A stretch of 61,177 nucleotides of DNA from Verrucomicrobiota bacterium. Its GTDB lineage: Bacteria > Chlamydiota > Chlamydiia > Chlamydiales > SM23-39. The notes below the pieces were generated by a model. The model made no database searches. It saw only the letters and a list, made by a program, of their open reading frames with translations, and had not been told where the DNA came from. The DNA is taken from NCBI GenBank assembly GCA_018968815.1, contig JAGWZL010000001.1, positions 1 through 61,177 on the forward strand, read 5' to 3'. Below are positions 25,535 through 33,027 of the stretch, one piece after another; position 1 is the first letter of the stretch; every line of letters begins with the position of its first letter. The translations under genes and the position numbers were made by a program.

Positions 25535-26311
25535 TTATTTTTTTTCAACTTTTTCGATGCTTTGTCCCAAAAAAAGTTTTCCGAATTTTCGGAATTTTTC
25601 GGGGTCATCGCTCGCAAAAAACTGATGCCGGGGACTTTCTGGATGCGTGCGCAACAGATTTTTCTGCATCAAGATGGCTTTGACGCTCTTTGCGGCGCTC
25701 ACAGCCGGTTCAATGAGAGCAATATCAGGGCCTAACACTGCGCTCAACACTTTGCGAAGGAGAGGATAGTGGGTGCAAGCGAGCAACGCTGCATCGATTT
25801 TTCCCTTCAATTCCTCTAAATAAGATTGCGCGATCAAATAGGCCGATTCGTGTTCATGAAACCCCTCCTCAATTAAAGGGACAAAAAGAGGGCACGCTTG
25901 GGCAAAGATTTTGACCTGTGGAGCGCATTGGGCAATCTGCGTTTGATAAAGACCCGATGCAATGGTGCTCGCCGTTCCTAAAATGGCGATGCGCTGAAAC
26001 GGTTGGACGAGCTGCAATCCAGGTTCGATCATGCCCACGACAGGGATCGGCAGTTCTTGTCGTAACACATCCAGAGCATGGCAACTGGCGGTATGGCAAG
26101 GAATGACGAGCAGTTTGATCCCCTGGCTCATCAAAAAGGCAGCATTGGCCCTCGCATAGCGAATCACCGTTTCGGGAGATTTATTTCCATAGGGCAAATT
26201 GGCAGTATCGCCGAGGTAGACGAAGGACTCATTAGGGAGCCATTCGATCAGCTCCCTCATCACCGTCAACCCGCCAAAACCAGAATCAAACAGTCCGATG
26301 GGGCCGTTCAT
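25535..26311 (-). CDS. murI: Glutamate racemase
   Basis: 258 residues, full length. It converts L- to D-glutamate for peptidoglycan. Visible are IGLFDSGFGGLTV with D9, the first catalytic cysteine C72 in VIPCHTASCH, and the second at C179 in ALLACTHYPLL. In most racemases the first motif is CNTAS; here the asparagine is histidine. Pathogenic Chlamydia lack murI and are reported to use DapF instead, so a murI marks an environmental lineage with a fuller cell-wall pathway. The ATG directly follows the stop of the LysM gene, placing it in the Tol-Pal transcription unit. Confidence 0.88.
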   Translation of the reverse strand: MNGPIGLFDSGFGGLTVMRELIEWLPNESFVYLGDTANLPYGNKSPETVIRYARANAAFLMSQGIKLLVIPCHTASCHALDVLRQELPIPVVGMIEPGLQLVQPFQRIAILGTASTIASGLYQTQIAQCAPQVKIFAQACPLFVPLIEEGFHEHESAYLIAQSYLEELKGKIDAALLACTHYPLLRKVLSAVLGPDIALIEPAVSAAKSVKAILMQKNLLRTHPESPRHQFFASDDPEKFRKFGKLFLGQSIEKVEKK

Positions 26312-26956
26312 TCAATCGACGGGGATTTTGAGCTCTTGACCCACGACGATGAGATCTTGAGCGAGGCTATTCGACTTTTTGATTTTGTCCACAGAGGTTT
26401 TATGGCTTTTGGCAATCTTTTCTAAAGAATCGCCCGGTTTCACGCGGTAGGATTGGAAATCTCCTTGCACCCCTTTCGCCAAAGCTTCGATGTTTTTTTG
26501 CAATTTGGCAAACTCATCGAATTTTCGGTTGTGCGAATAGATTTCCTTCTCCAGCTCGCCGATCCGGTCTTTAAATTGAGCTAAAGCGGCTGTCGTCTCA
26601 TTGGCGTGCGCCGACAAACTGCCCAACTCTTCCGAATCGCGCCCCTGATTCTTGTCCAAAAAGAGCCACTTTTTCTCAAGAGCTTGAATCTGAACGCTTA
26701 ACTGCTCGATGCGCGTTTGTTGTTTTTCGAGATCGTGCTGTTTCAAAGCGGCTAGCGTATTTTCGTAGTATTTGATTCTTCCGTCGAGGATTTGCAGTTC
26801 GGTTTGGAAGCAATTGATATCGTGTCTGAGGTCATCCAGATTGGTTTGGACTTCGCGCACAGTGAGTTCGAGCTGATGCCGTTCGTCATTGGGGGAAGAT
26901 TTGAGCGGGGTGCAAGAGACGGCGAGCAATAACAGAGCGCACGAGGGGAGCTTCAT
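26312..26956 (-). CDS. LysM-domain coiled-coil lipoprotein
   Basis: 214 residues. Lipoprotein signal with LLLAVSC, then a long coiled coil (about 25-150, heptads such as LDDLRHDINCFQTELQILDG), then a LysM domain at the end (YRVKPGDSLEKIAKSHKTS, NSLAQDLIVVGQELKIP). LysM binds peptidoglycan glycan chains. This matches the gene next to pal in Chlamydia (CT601 type), so it is likely part of the Tol-Pal-associated envelope and division machinery. Its start overlaps the pal stop by 4 nt (ATGA). Confidence 0.82.
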   Translation of the reverse strand: MKLPSCALLLLAVSCTPLKSSPNDERHQLELTVREVQTNLDDLRHDINCFQTELQILDGRIKYYENTLAALKQHDLEKQQTRIEQLSVQIQALEKKWLFLDKNQGRDSEELGSLSAHANETTAALAQFKDRIGELEKEIYSHNRKFDEFAKLQKNIEALAKGVQGDFQSYRVKPGDSLEKIAKSHKTSVDKIKKSNSLAQDLIVVGQELKIPVD

Positions 26957-27612
26957 TTTTGATGGATCCTAAATTCTGCTCTGCGGTTGAGTCTCCAATC
27001 TTCTTGACCGTGGCCAAGAGCGAGCGGCTGTTCTTTGCCGCGTGAGAGGGTGTAGATTCTGTTTAAGTCGGCGCCGTTTTTCACCAAGAAGGAGCGAACC
27101 GCATTGGCTCTGCGCATTCCGAGCGCCATGTTGTAGCTGGCAGAGGCTCTTTCGTCGCAATGCCCTTCTACGACCACGTAGACTGTGGGGTGTTTTTTCA
27201 GATATTCGGCCAGATGAGTCAGTGTGGCGATCTCGTTGCGATCGCGGATGACATGCTCATCGGTATTGAAGTGGATGGCGCAAAACACGCTTTTGAGGGC
27301 CTCGGGAGGAGCGTAGAAGTTATCGAGATTCGGGATGCCAAACTGCCCGGGGCTGCCTTTGGGCGCAGGGAGAGCCGTATCGGAAAATTGATTTCTCAAA
27401 TCGGCGTCGGCGAGTGGGATAAAATCGTCGTCATAGGGACCATAGAACTCATCTTCAGAGGAGAGCATTTTCGAATCATGCTCTTTTCCGAGCACGGAAT
27501 CGACGCCTCTTTTCATATAGCGTCCTGCGGTTTTCATATTTTCCCAAGTTTCGCTGCTATTGTGCGCGCAACTGGTCACGAGGAAGAGCAAAGCTGTGAC
27601 AAAACGTTTCAT
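26953..27612 (-). CDS. pal: Peptidoglycan-associated lipoprotein
   Basis: 219 residues. Lipoprotein signal ending LVTSC; the OmpA-like domain occupies about residues 105-215 with HFNTDEHVI, VVVEGHCDERASASYNMALG and RRANAVRSFLV, the peptidoglycan-binding core; the D and R that contact meso-diaminopimelate are kept. The 100-residue segment before it is longer than in enteric Pal. Pal links the outer membrane to peptidoglycan and is pulled by TolQRAB during division. Operon: tolB upstream, LysM lipoprotein downstream. Confidence 0.9.
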   Translation of the reverse strand: MKRFVTALLFLVTSCAHNSSETWENMKTAGRYMKRGVDSVLGKEHDSKMLSSEDEFYGPYDDDFIPLADADLRNQFSDTALPAPKGSPGQFGIPNLDNFYAPPEALKSVFCAIHFNTDEHVIRDRNEIATLTHLAEYLKKHPTVYVVVEGHCDERASASYNMALGMRRANAVRSFLVKNGADLNRIYTLSRGKEQPLALGHGQEDWRLNRRAEFRIHQK

Positions 27613-27650
27613 GAATCCCTCAAATCTCTATATACCCAATTTACAGAACC

Positions 27651-28892
27651 CTATCTTTGTTGCCAAGCTGCAAACCGACCTTTGCCGATATGTACCGGTT
27701 CTTTGGCGCCCAAATGCATGACATAAAGATCGCAATGTTCATCGTTTTCTGTATTATACACTAAATGAAAACTATCTGGCGCCCAAGAGGGGTTTTCTTT
27801 ATTTTCTGGGCCCGTAGTTAAAGCTGTTTCTTCTCCGGTTGCGAAATCATAGATCCAAATTTGGCGGATATCATCTACTTTGGCGCTGTAGGCGAGTTTT
27901 GTTCCATCGGGCGACCATGCGGGGGACGTATTTTCCCGATTTCTTTTTGTGAGCAATTGGGGGGTTGCTTTTTTCACATCGAGATCTATGACATAAATTC
28001 TGGGTGGGCCGTCTTTATCGGACACGAAGGCGATTTTCTTTCCATCGGGGCTGAAGGTGGGCGAGGCTTGTGTGGCTCTTGGCGCCGAAAACAGTTGCCT
28101 TGCTTTGCCGAACATGCGGCCAGCGGCATCGAGCGATTGAACAAACAGATCGGGCCTGCCTGCGATATCGGTGATGAAGGCGATTTTACTTCCTCTCAGC
28201 GCGGCCAAAGCCTGATTGCCGCGCAAGTCGATCCACAACTCGCCTGTGGGTTTGGCGAGCGATGCGCGATAGATTTTGGATTGTCCGCTTTTTTCAGAGA
28301 CGTAGAAAAATTCGGTGGCGGAGCCGGGCATAAAGCCGGGGCATAAGCAGTAGCTATTTTCTTTGGTCACCTGGACAGCGTTCATTCCATCGGCATCGCA
28401 GATCCACACCTCCGAGAGCCAATCGAGTTTTCTGGGCGCAGGCGCTAGGTTTTTCTTTCTCATCGTATAGATCAAGCGGAGCGAGGAAATCCCCTCTTCT
28501 CCAAAGAGATCTTTCTGAATGGCATCGGCGAGCTTATGAATGGCTTGCCGCTCCAAAGGTACCGGCGCATATTTTTTCGTTGTCCCTTGCGCCACGTTGA
28601 AAGCGGTCATCTGCAATCGGTTCCCCACCACTTGCGCAGCTAAGCAAAACGGAATTTTTTCTTTTTTCCACAAAGTGGAGTCGAAAGGGGCGCTGAACAG
28701 CGCCTCATCGAGCACATCTTCTCTTGGGACAACCGCTGCCACGCCGCTTCGGTTCAAATCGCTTTCCAAAACGGCCCTCATCTCACCTGTAAACCCGCTT
28801 AAATAGACAGGCGTCAAGTTGTCCCGTGTGGGGAGAAACACTTCTAGATTCGCGCCGAAAACGAGCAGAGGCAAAAAGAATAAAATAAACAT
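27651..28892 (-). CDS. tolB: Tol-Pal system periplasmic protein TolB
   Basis: 413 residues from the ATG at 28892, which opens the signal peptide (MFILFFLPLLVFGA); an in-frame ATG at 28937 adds 15 residues, and no start has a good ribosome site. Domain 1 (to about 140) is the TolB_N alpha/beta domain. Then six WD40-like beta-propeller blades with the PD40 signature: SPTFSPDGKKIAFVSDKDG, SPAWSPDGTKLAYSAKVD and NPSWAPDSFHLVYNTEND. It works in the periplasm with Pal. A hairpin terminator upstream (29006-29032) suggests that tolB needs a promoter of its own. Confidence 0.9.
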   Translation of the reverse strand: MFILFFLPLLVFGANLEVFLPTRDNLTPVYLSGFTGEMRAVLESDLNRSGVAAVVPREDVLDEALFSAPFDSTLWKKEKIPFCLAAQVVGNRLQMTAFNVAQGTTKKYAPVPLERQAIHKLADAIQKDLFGEEGISSLRLIYTMRKKNLAPAPRKLDWLSEVWICDADGMNAVQVTKENSYCLCPGFMPGSATEFFYVSEKSGQSKIYRASLAKPTGELWIDLRGNQALAALRGSKIAFITDIAGRPDLFVQSLDAAGRMFGKARQLFSAPRATQASPTFSPDGKKIAFVSDKDGPPRIYVIDLDVKKATPQLLTKRNRENTSPAWSPDGTKLAYSAKVDDIRQIWIYDFATGEETALTTGPENKENPSWAPDSFHLVYNTENDEHCDLYVMHLGAKEPVHIGKGRFAAWQQR

Positions 28893-29005
28893 GCTCTTAA
28901 GATTAAAACACACCCGCGAAAAATTCGACAACTGCATTTGTATATCTACACAAAGAACTCTCGCCGAAACGAGCGCTTTTGTTGATCATGCCCGTATGCG
29001 CCAAA

Positions 29006-29032
29006 TCACCTCTGAACATCCAACAGAGGTGA
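29006..29032 (-). terminator. Hairpin terminator between the 155-residue gene and tolB
   Basis: On the minus strand TCACCTCTG (29032-29024) pairs perfectly with CAGAGGTGA (29014-29006), a 9-bp stem directly after the stop codon of the gene at 29033, followed by TTT. It would end or attenuate transcription entering tolB. Confidence 0.5.
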
Positions 29033-29500
29033 CTAAGAGACTATCGGGTAAACGCCTTCGGGACCATAGATCCGTCGCACGAGGTCCTCTACTTTCATCA
29101 CCGTATCTAGATCTGGTTTGACAGAGGCCTTAACCCTTATCTTGAACAAATCAGACAAAAGCTTAATGGTTTCTCGATTAATACAATATTGCACCTCCTC
29201 CTCCTCATATTGCACCTCCTCCTTATTGCTTGGGGAAAAGTGGCTCTTTTGGCGAAGAACAATCATGCATGGCTGCCCATCTTTGTCCGAAGCGATAAAA
29301 TTCAACCGCAGTTCTGTGATTGGGGTATTGTTGGGCTTCTCTACCCTCGTCTGTGGCACCAGAGTGAACCTTCCAACCGACCACGCCCCTACTTGCTTTG
29401 TTTCCGGGGTTATCTTTAGTCCTTCCGCAGAAAAATCTTCGCTTGCTCGCTTGAATTCGGACGGGAAGCCGGGACCTAACACAATACTCGTTATCCTCAT
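29033..29500 (-). CDS. Orphan protein inserted in the Tol-Pal cluster
   Basis: 155 residues of unknown function. The ATG at 29500 is chosen because AGGAG precedes it by about 9 nt; the frame extends to 29590 without support. No signal peptide or membrane segment, so cytoplasmic, unlike its neighbours. It contains an unusual charged duplication, EEVQYEEEEVQYC. In Chlamydia tolB directly follows the CT598-type gene, so this gene looks inserted. It is bracketed by a terminator hairpin on its 3' side and by three hairpins on its 5' side, which fits a mobile or recently acquired unit. Confidence 0.6.
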   Translation of the reverse strand: MRITSIVLGPGFPSEFKRASEDFSAEGLKITPETKQVGAWSVGRFTLVPQTRVEKPNNTPITELRLNFIASDKDGQPCMIVLRQKSHFSPSNKEEVQYEEEEVQYCINRETIKLLSDLFKIRVKASVKPDLDTVMKVEDLVRRIYGPEGVYPIVS

Positions 29501-29641
29501 ATGATCATTCTCCTGTAATTGGTTTTTAAGTGGGCGAAGACGATACCTCGAAATGCCAATTGAGTCAACATGGGATGTTTTACGCCGCATGTGTCGCGAG
29601 CAGATTTGTAGACGCTCTCTGAACTGCTGCTCGAGCGCAGT

Positions 29642-29743
29642 CTCGGTCCTTCAGGACCGAGTTAGCCGAGCTATCTATTCCTCTGCGGCAAGGCACTTGC
29701 CGCCCCTTGGCAGTAGGAGAATCTCTCCACTTTTAAGGGAGAG
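29642..29743. repeat. Three successive perfect hairpins in the Tol-Pal spacer
   Basis: CTCGGTCC-TTCA-GGACCGAG (29642-29661), GCGGCAAG-GCA-CTTGCCGC (29685-29703) and CTCTCC with GGAGAG (29723-29743) stand in a row in the 259-nt spacer between the orphan gene and the TonB/TolA-like gene. None is followed by a clear T-run on the minus strand. They may be processing sites, REP-type elements or attenuators. Confidence 0.55.
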
Positions 29744-29759
29744 TTCTTCAATCGCTCAT

Positions 29760-30560
29760 CTATTTATTGCGGAAGACGACAGTGAATGAACGCCCTTTTT
29801 TCATATCAAAAGGGATGGGGAAACTCAATGTGGTCAGTTCTTCTTGCAAGAATTTTGCATTTTTGAGACTTTTCGATTCCAAAATCTTCGATGCAACCAC
29901 TTTGCCATATGCATCGATTTCGATTTCCATTTTCACATCGCCAAATTCTGGGAGATCGAGCGTATTTTGCAACAATGCGATGAGAACCTCCTCATACGTC
30001 GCATCTGCAACGGGCTCAGCTTCTTCTATTTTGGCTGAGGGTTTCACCGGCACATGTAAAGCGGACCGTGAGGAATAGACGGGCTCTGAGCGCATCGAAT
30101 CAAAACTGTCAGCAATTTCTTGGAGCACATTGGGCTCTACTTTAGGAACGTTTCGCCCCTTTTCTTTGGATGCGGCCACAATTTTTCCAACCGGAGCCTT
30201 TGCCACAGCCGCCGGTTTGGGAGAGGGTTTCGCTCCGCCCGATTGGGGAGCGCTTGGTTTCGCGATGCTGGGCGGCGAAGCGCTTGGTTGCGCCCCGCTC
30301 GATTGCGAAGCGCTTGGTTTCACCCCGCTCGATTGCGCCCCGCTCGATTTCGCTGGGCTCGGCGCCACTGTTTTAACGGCCACGGGCGCTGTCATAGGAA
30401 CGATTGTTTTGACAATCATGGGCCTTGGGGTGCGCCATCTGCGGGTAAAGAGATGGTGGCCCATAAGACTCAACACAATGGCTACGTGAACCAAAGCAAC
30501 TGCGACAGCAATCTGCCGACTGCGCGAAAAAAGAGAGAATCTGTGCAACAGTCTTTTCAT
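29760..30560 (-). CDS. TolA/TonB-like energy-transducing protein
   Basis: 266 residues. Short cytoplasmic basic start, one transmembrane helix (IAVAVALVHVAIVLSLMG), a long Ser/Pro/Lys/Ala linker made of short repeats (KPSASQSSGAQPSASPPS) able to span the periplasm, and a C-terminal domain of about 90 residues (LPEFGDVKMEIEIDAYGKV, FPIPFDMKKG) like the TonB/TolA C-terminus. Position after exbB-exbD corresponds to chlamydial CT598. It should transmit proton-motive energy from ExbB/ExbD (TolQ/TolR) to TolB and Pal. Its start overlaps the exbD stop by 4 nt. Confidence 0.75.
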   Translation of the reverse strand: MKRLLHRFSLFSRSRQIAVAVALVHVAIVLSLMGHHLFTRRWRTPRPMIVKTIVPMTAPVAVKTVAPSPAKSSGAQSSGVKPSASQSSGAQPSASPPSIAKPSAPQSGGAKPSPKPAAVAKAPVGKIVAASKEKGRNVPKVEPNVLQEIADSFDSMRSEPVYSSRSALHVPVKPSAKIEEAEPVADATYEEVLIALLQNTLDLPEFGDVKMEIEIDAYGKVVASKILESKSLKNAKFLQEELTTLSFPIPFDMKKGRSFTVVFRNK

Positions 30561-30973
30561 CCGGGCTTTAAAACCACGTCCATTTGCTCAAACCCGATCG
30601 CTTCCAGGACATTTTTGACCGATTGGTAGGTGCCGAATTGGGCTTGCCGATCGTGGATGAGTTGAGGGATGGCGCGCGGATTTTTTTTTCTTTCCTGCTT
30701 GAGGAGCGTTTCGAGTTGGGTCAAACTCACCTTGGTCCCTTGCATCCAAATCGAGTTATCCGCATGCACGATGATCGAGATGGGGCCATTTTGCACCTCT
30801 TTTTTTTCGGCGCCTGCGCTCATGGCTAAATCGACCGAATCAATATCCAGTACGGGGGCAATGACCATAAATGTGATCAACACAACAAAGACCACATCGA
30901 TCAAGGGAGTGAGGTTAATGAACGGCTCCTCAATGGAGGAGTCGTCAATTGGCAACCGGGATCTTCTGCGCAT
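30557..30973 (-). CDS. exbD: Biopolymer transport protein ExbD/TolR
   Basis: 138 residues from the ATG at 30973 (MRRRSRLPIDD); an in-frame start at 31009 lies deeper in exbB and is less likely. One transmembrane helix (IDVVFVVLITFMVIAPVL) carries the essential aspartate of the family (LIDVVF). The periplasmic domain follows with VHADNSIWMQG. With ExbB it forms the proton channel of the Tol motor. Overlaps exbB by 29 nt and the TolA-like gene by 4 nt. Confidence 0.85.
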   Translation of the reverse strand: MRRRSRLPIDDSSIEEPFINLTPLIDVVFVVLITFMVIAPVLDIDSVDLAMSAGAEKKEVQNGPISIIVHADNSIWMQGTKVSLTQLETLLKQERKKNPRAIPQLIHDRQAQFGTYQSVKNVLEAIGFEQMDVVLKPG

Positions 30974-31691
30974 GATCTGGCCTACGGTATTGGAGTTCAA
31001 TGGCAGCAAGGATAAGCTGAGAAAAATCTTCCATATCGCGCCGGTATTCCCGAGCTGCGTTTTTCAAATAGTTGTAGCCCGCAAAAGCAGGGATCGCGAT
31101 CACCAAACCAATCACCGTCGTGGCCAACGCCATGGACAATCCGGACAACATCGCCGCATTGCTCGCAGAAACGCCGCGCGCGTGCAGCTGAGTAAAGGTG
31201 AGCAATATGCCCCACACAGTGCCCAGCAGCCCCAAAAACGGCCCCAATGTGGCAATGGTCGAAAGGACGAACAGATGTTTCTCAAGCAATTTATGCTGCT
31301 TGGCCAAAGTCGTCTGAATCTGCGAGTCAATCAACCCTAAATCAGCTTCCGACAACACGGTTTCTAGATTGGGCAAATAGAGGTGGTTGCGGCTGATGAG
31401 TTGCAACGTTTTTTGCTTGAGCGTTTTGTACATCTCGAAAAAAGGATGCGGCACTTCCAACAACCTCCCTTTGGGCCGAGTGAATTGCAAATTCAACGGA
31501 TCTTTCTCAGAAAAAAGCTCAGAAAATTCGTTGGAGAGCTTCCGCACTTGCGCAAACACCCAAGCCTTGTGGACGAGCAGCGTCCACGAAAGAGCGGAGA
31601 GGAGAAAAAGGCCCCAAAAAATCATCTTGCCAAACCAATCGGATTGAACATAAGCGGTCACGAAAGGATTGCCAGCTGCTAAGAGGAACAT
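30945..31691 (-). CDS. exbB: Biopolymer transport protein ExbB/TolQ
   Basis: 248 residues from the ATG at 31691 (AGGA about 10 nt upstream); a TTG at 31733 is in frame but unsupported. Three transmembrane helices: one near the start (MIFWGLFLLSALSWTLLVHKAW) and two towards the end (IATLGPFLGLLGTVWGILL and ATTVIGLVIAIPAFAGYNYL), matching MotA/TolQ/ExbB. The GPFLGLLGTVWG block is the family signature. It is the first gene of the Tol-Pal operon. The accessory kinase-like genes diverge from its upstream side, where Chlamydia has dsbD. Confidence 0.85.
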   Translation of the reverse strand: MFLLAAGNPFVTAYVQSDWFGKMIFWGLFLLSALSWTLLVHKAWVFAQVRKLSNEFSELFSEKDPLNLQFTRPKGRLLEVPHPFFEMYKTLKQKTLQLISRNHLYLPNLETVLSEADLGLIDSQIQTTLAKQHKLLEKHLFVLSTIATLGPFLGLLGTVWGILLTFTQLHARGVSASNAAMLSGLSMALATTVIGLVIAIPAFAGYNYLKNAAREYRRDMEDFSQLILAAIELQYRRPDHAQKIPVAN

Positions 31692-31734
31692 AGGTTTATG
31701 TTCCTGTGAAATGGGCAAAATGTCAAGACCCAAC

Positions 31735-31763
31735 TTGTAAAAAAAATTTTACTGTGTTTTAAT
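31735..31763 (+). promoter_or_regulatory. Duplicated upstream element, copy 1
   Basis: A 29-nt sequence (TTGTAAAAAAAATTTTACTG then TGTTTTAAT) ends about 25 nt before the first kinase-like gene. It recurs with two substitutions at 32976-33004 in front of the second. It offers a TTGTAA box and a TTTAAT box about 17 nt apart, a plausible sigma-70-type promoter. It may alternatively be a duplication boundary that includes a former Leu-stop codon pair. Confidence 0.5.
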
Positions 31764-31787
31764 TTCGGGCCAAATTTTGCAGGTTGG

Positions 31788-32981
31788 ATGAACAACGTCA
31801 CTTTTCAATTTGTGCCCACCGGGTCGTTGCTAAAAGGTTCCTGTTTTCCCGATGACGAGAAGTATTACATACCCTGTCGATTGTGCCGCAATCGTGGGGA
31901 AGAAGAGCCGCTCCCCCACCCCCCTCTTTCCGACCGCACAACGTGTTGCTTTTTTTCGCGCATTCCTTCAACGATTTCGTTGGAACTCATGGTAGATCGG
32001 GAAAATACTCGGGTCATCATCGATATAAAAAAGCTGGCTCGTCAATGCAACGTATCCCAAAAGCTCATGTATCATGCTTATGAAGAAGGCCGGTTCCTTC
32101 CCCTTTTAGAAAAGATTGGAAGACCCCTCCAATTATTGAGTCAATGGAGCGGCCGCTTACAATCGGTAGGCCTATCGCGAGAACAGGCCGACTCCATAGC
32201 AACCTACCTATTGGAGTGGTTTAGAAAGTGGCAAAAAGAATGCGCGGACGGCAAATGCCTCTCTATTCTCTGCCCTCCTTCCAGACGCAGACGATATGAG
32301 ATTGAGTATTTTGCAGATAGATCCATTTATGTCGTGATTCAATCAAACGCGCTTCAGCTCGCTTTCGATTTACATGGGGAGGATAGCTTGCAGACCTTGC
32401 GTATCTGTAAGCCCGCGGCAGAGTCTATCTATCGCCAACTTTGTTCGAAGCCTTTTCGAGGAAGCCCCGGTATCCTCACTGTATATCGAGTATCGACTGT
32501 ATATCGATACTCGCCCCGCATTTATCATAAGCAATATCAAACCACATTGCTGGAAGCGATGAGGGTATTGACTGAACCGGACAAATTACAAGTTGCCAGA
32601 GACTTGATTCAAGGCTTGAGCACACTGCATGAGAACCGTATTGTGAATAAAGCCCTGTCAGATCTAGAACACTATCTCATCAATATAGACAGGCAGAGTC
32701 AGACAATCGAAGCCGTCATCGGTCATTTTGATAGCAGCGAAGTTCTCAGATCAACCCACGACAACACTTCGCCTCTCATCTGTCATCCTTATGCTCAAGA
32801 TGTTTTAGATTTGGGCTGTATACTCGATAGACTCTTCTCAACACACTGGTCATATTCCCATACACCACAAGAACCGCGCATTCAGGATCTCATCCAGAAA
32901 ATGACCCACCGAGATCCACAATCGCGCATCACCGCTCAGCAGGCCAATCAAGAATTTCAGGACATCTTGAAAACCTTGTAA
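31788..32981 (+). CDS. Kinase-like fold protein 1 (degenerate)
   Basis: 397 residues, no signal peptide. N-terminal region (1-70) with the FPDDEKYYIPC block, a middle domain (about 75-150: IDIKKLARQCNVSQKLMYHA) and a C-terminal protein-kinase-like C-lobe. The last shows VARDLIQGLSTLHENRIVN at the catalytic-loop position, but the HRD aspartate and downstream asparagine are absent. DVLDLGCILDRLF (helix F) and MTHRDPQSRITAQQANQEF (helix H/I) follow. It should not phosphorylate, so a pseudokinase. Paralogous to the next two genes. In chlamydiae such families are often candidate secreted effectors (inference). Upstream lies a duplicated promoter-like element. Confidence 0.6.
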   Translation: MNNVTFQFVPTGSLLKGSCFPDDEKYYIPCRLCRNRGEEEPLPHPPLSDRTTCCFFSRIPSTISLELMVDRENTRVIIDIKKLARQCNVSQKLMYHAYEEGRFLPLLEKIGRPLQLLSQWSGRLQSVGLSREQADSIATYLLEWFRKWQKECADGKCLSILCPPSRRRRYEIEYFADRSIYVVIQSNALQLAFDLHGEDSLQTLRICKPAAESIYRQLCSKPFRGSPGILTVYRVSTVYRYSPRIYHKQYQTTLLEAMRVLTEPDKLQVARDLIQGLSTLHENRIVNKALSDLEHYLINIDRQSQTIEAVIGHFDSSEVLRSTHDNTSPLICHPYAQDVLDLGCILDRLFSTHWSYSHTPQEPRIQDLIQKMTHRDPQSRITAQQANQEFQDILKTL

Positions 32982-33004
32982 AAAAAATTCTACTATGTTT
33001 TAAT
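32976..33004 (+). promoter_or_regulatory. Duplicated upstream element, copy 2
   Basis: Same 29-nt element as at 31735, differing at two bases. It overlaps the last leucine and stop codon of the first kinase-like gene and ends 23 nt before the ATG of the second, so each of the first two genes could be transcribed from its own copy. The third gene lacks one. Confidence 0.5.
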
Positions 33005-33027
33005 GTTTGCCCAAAATGGAGAGTCAC

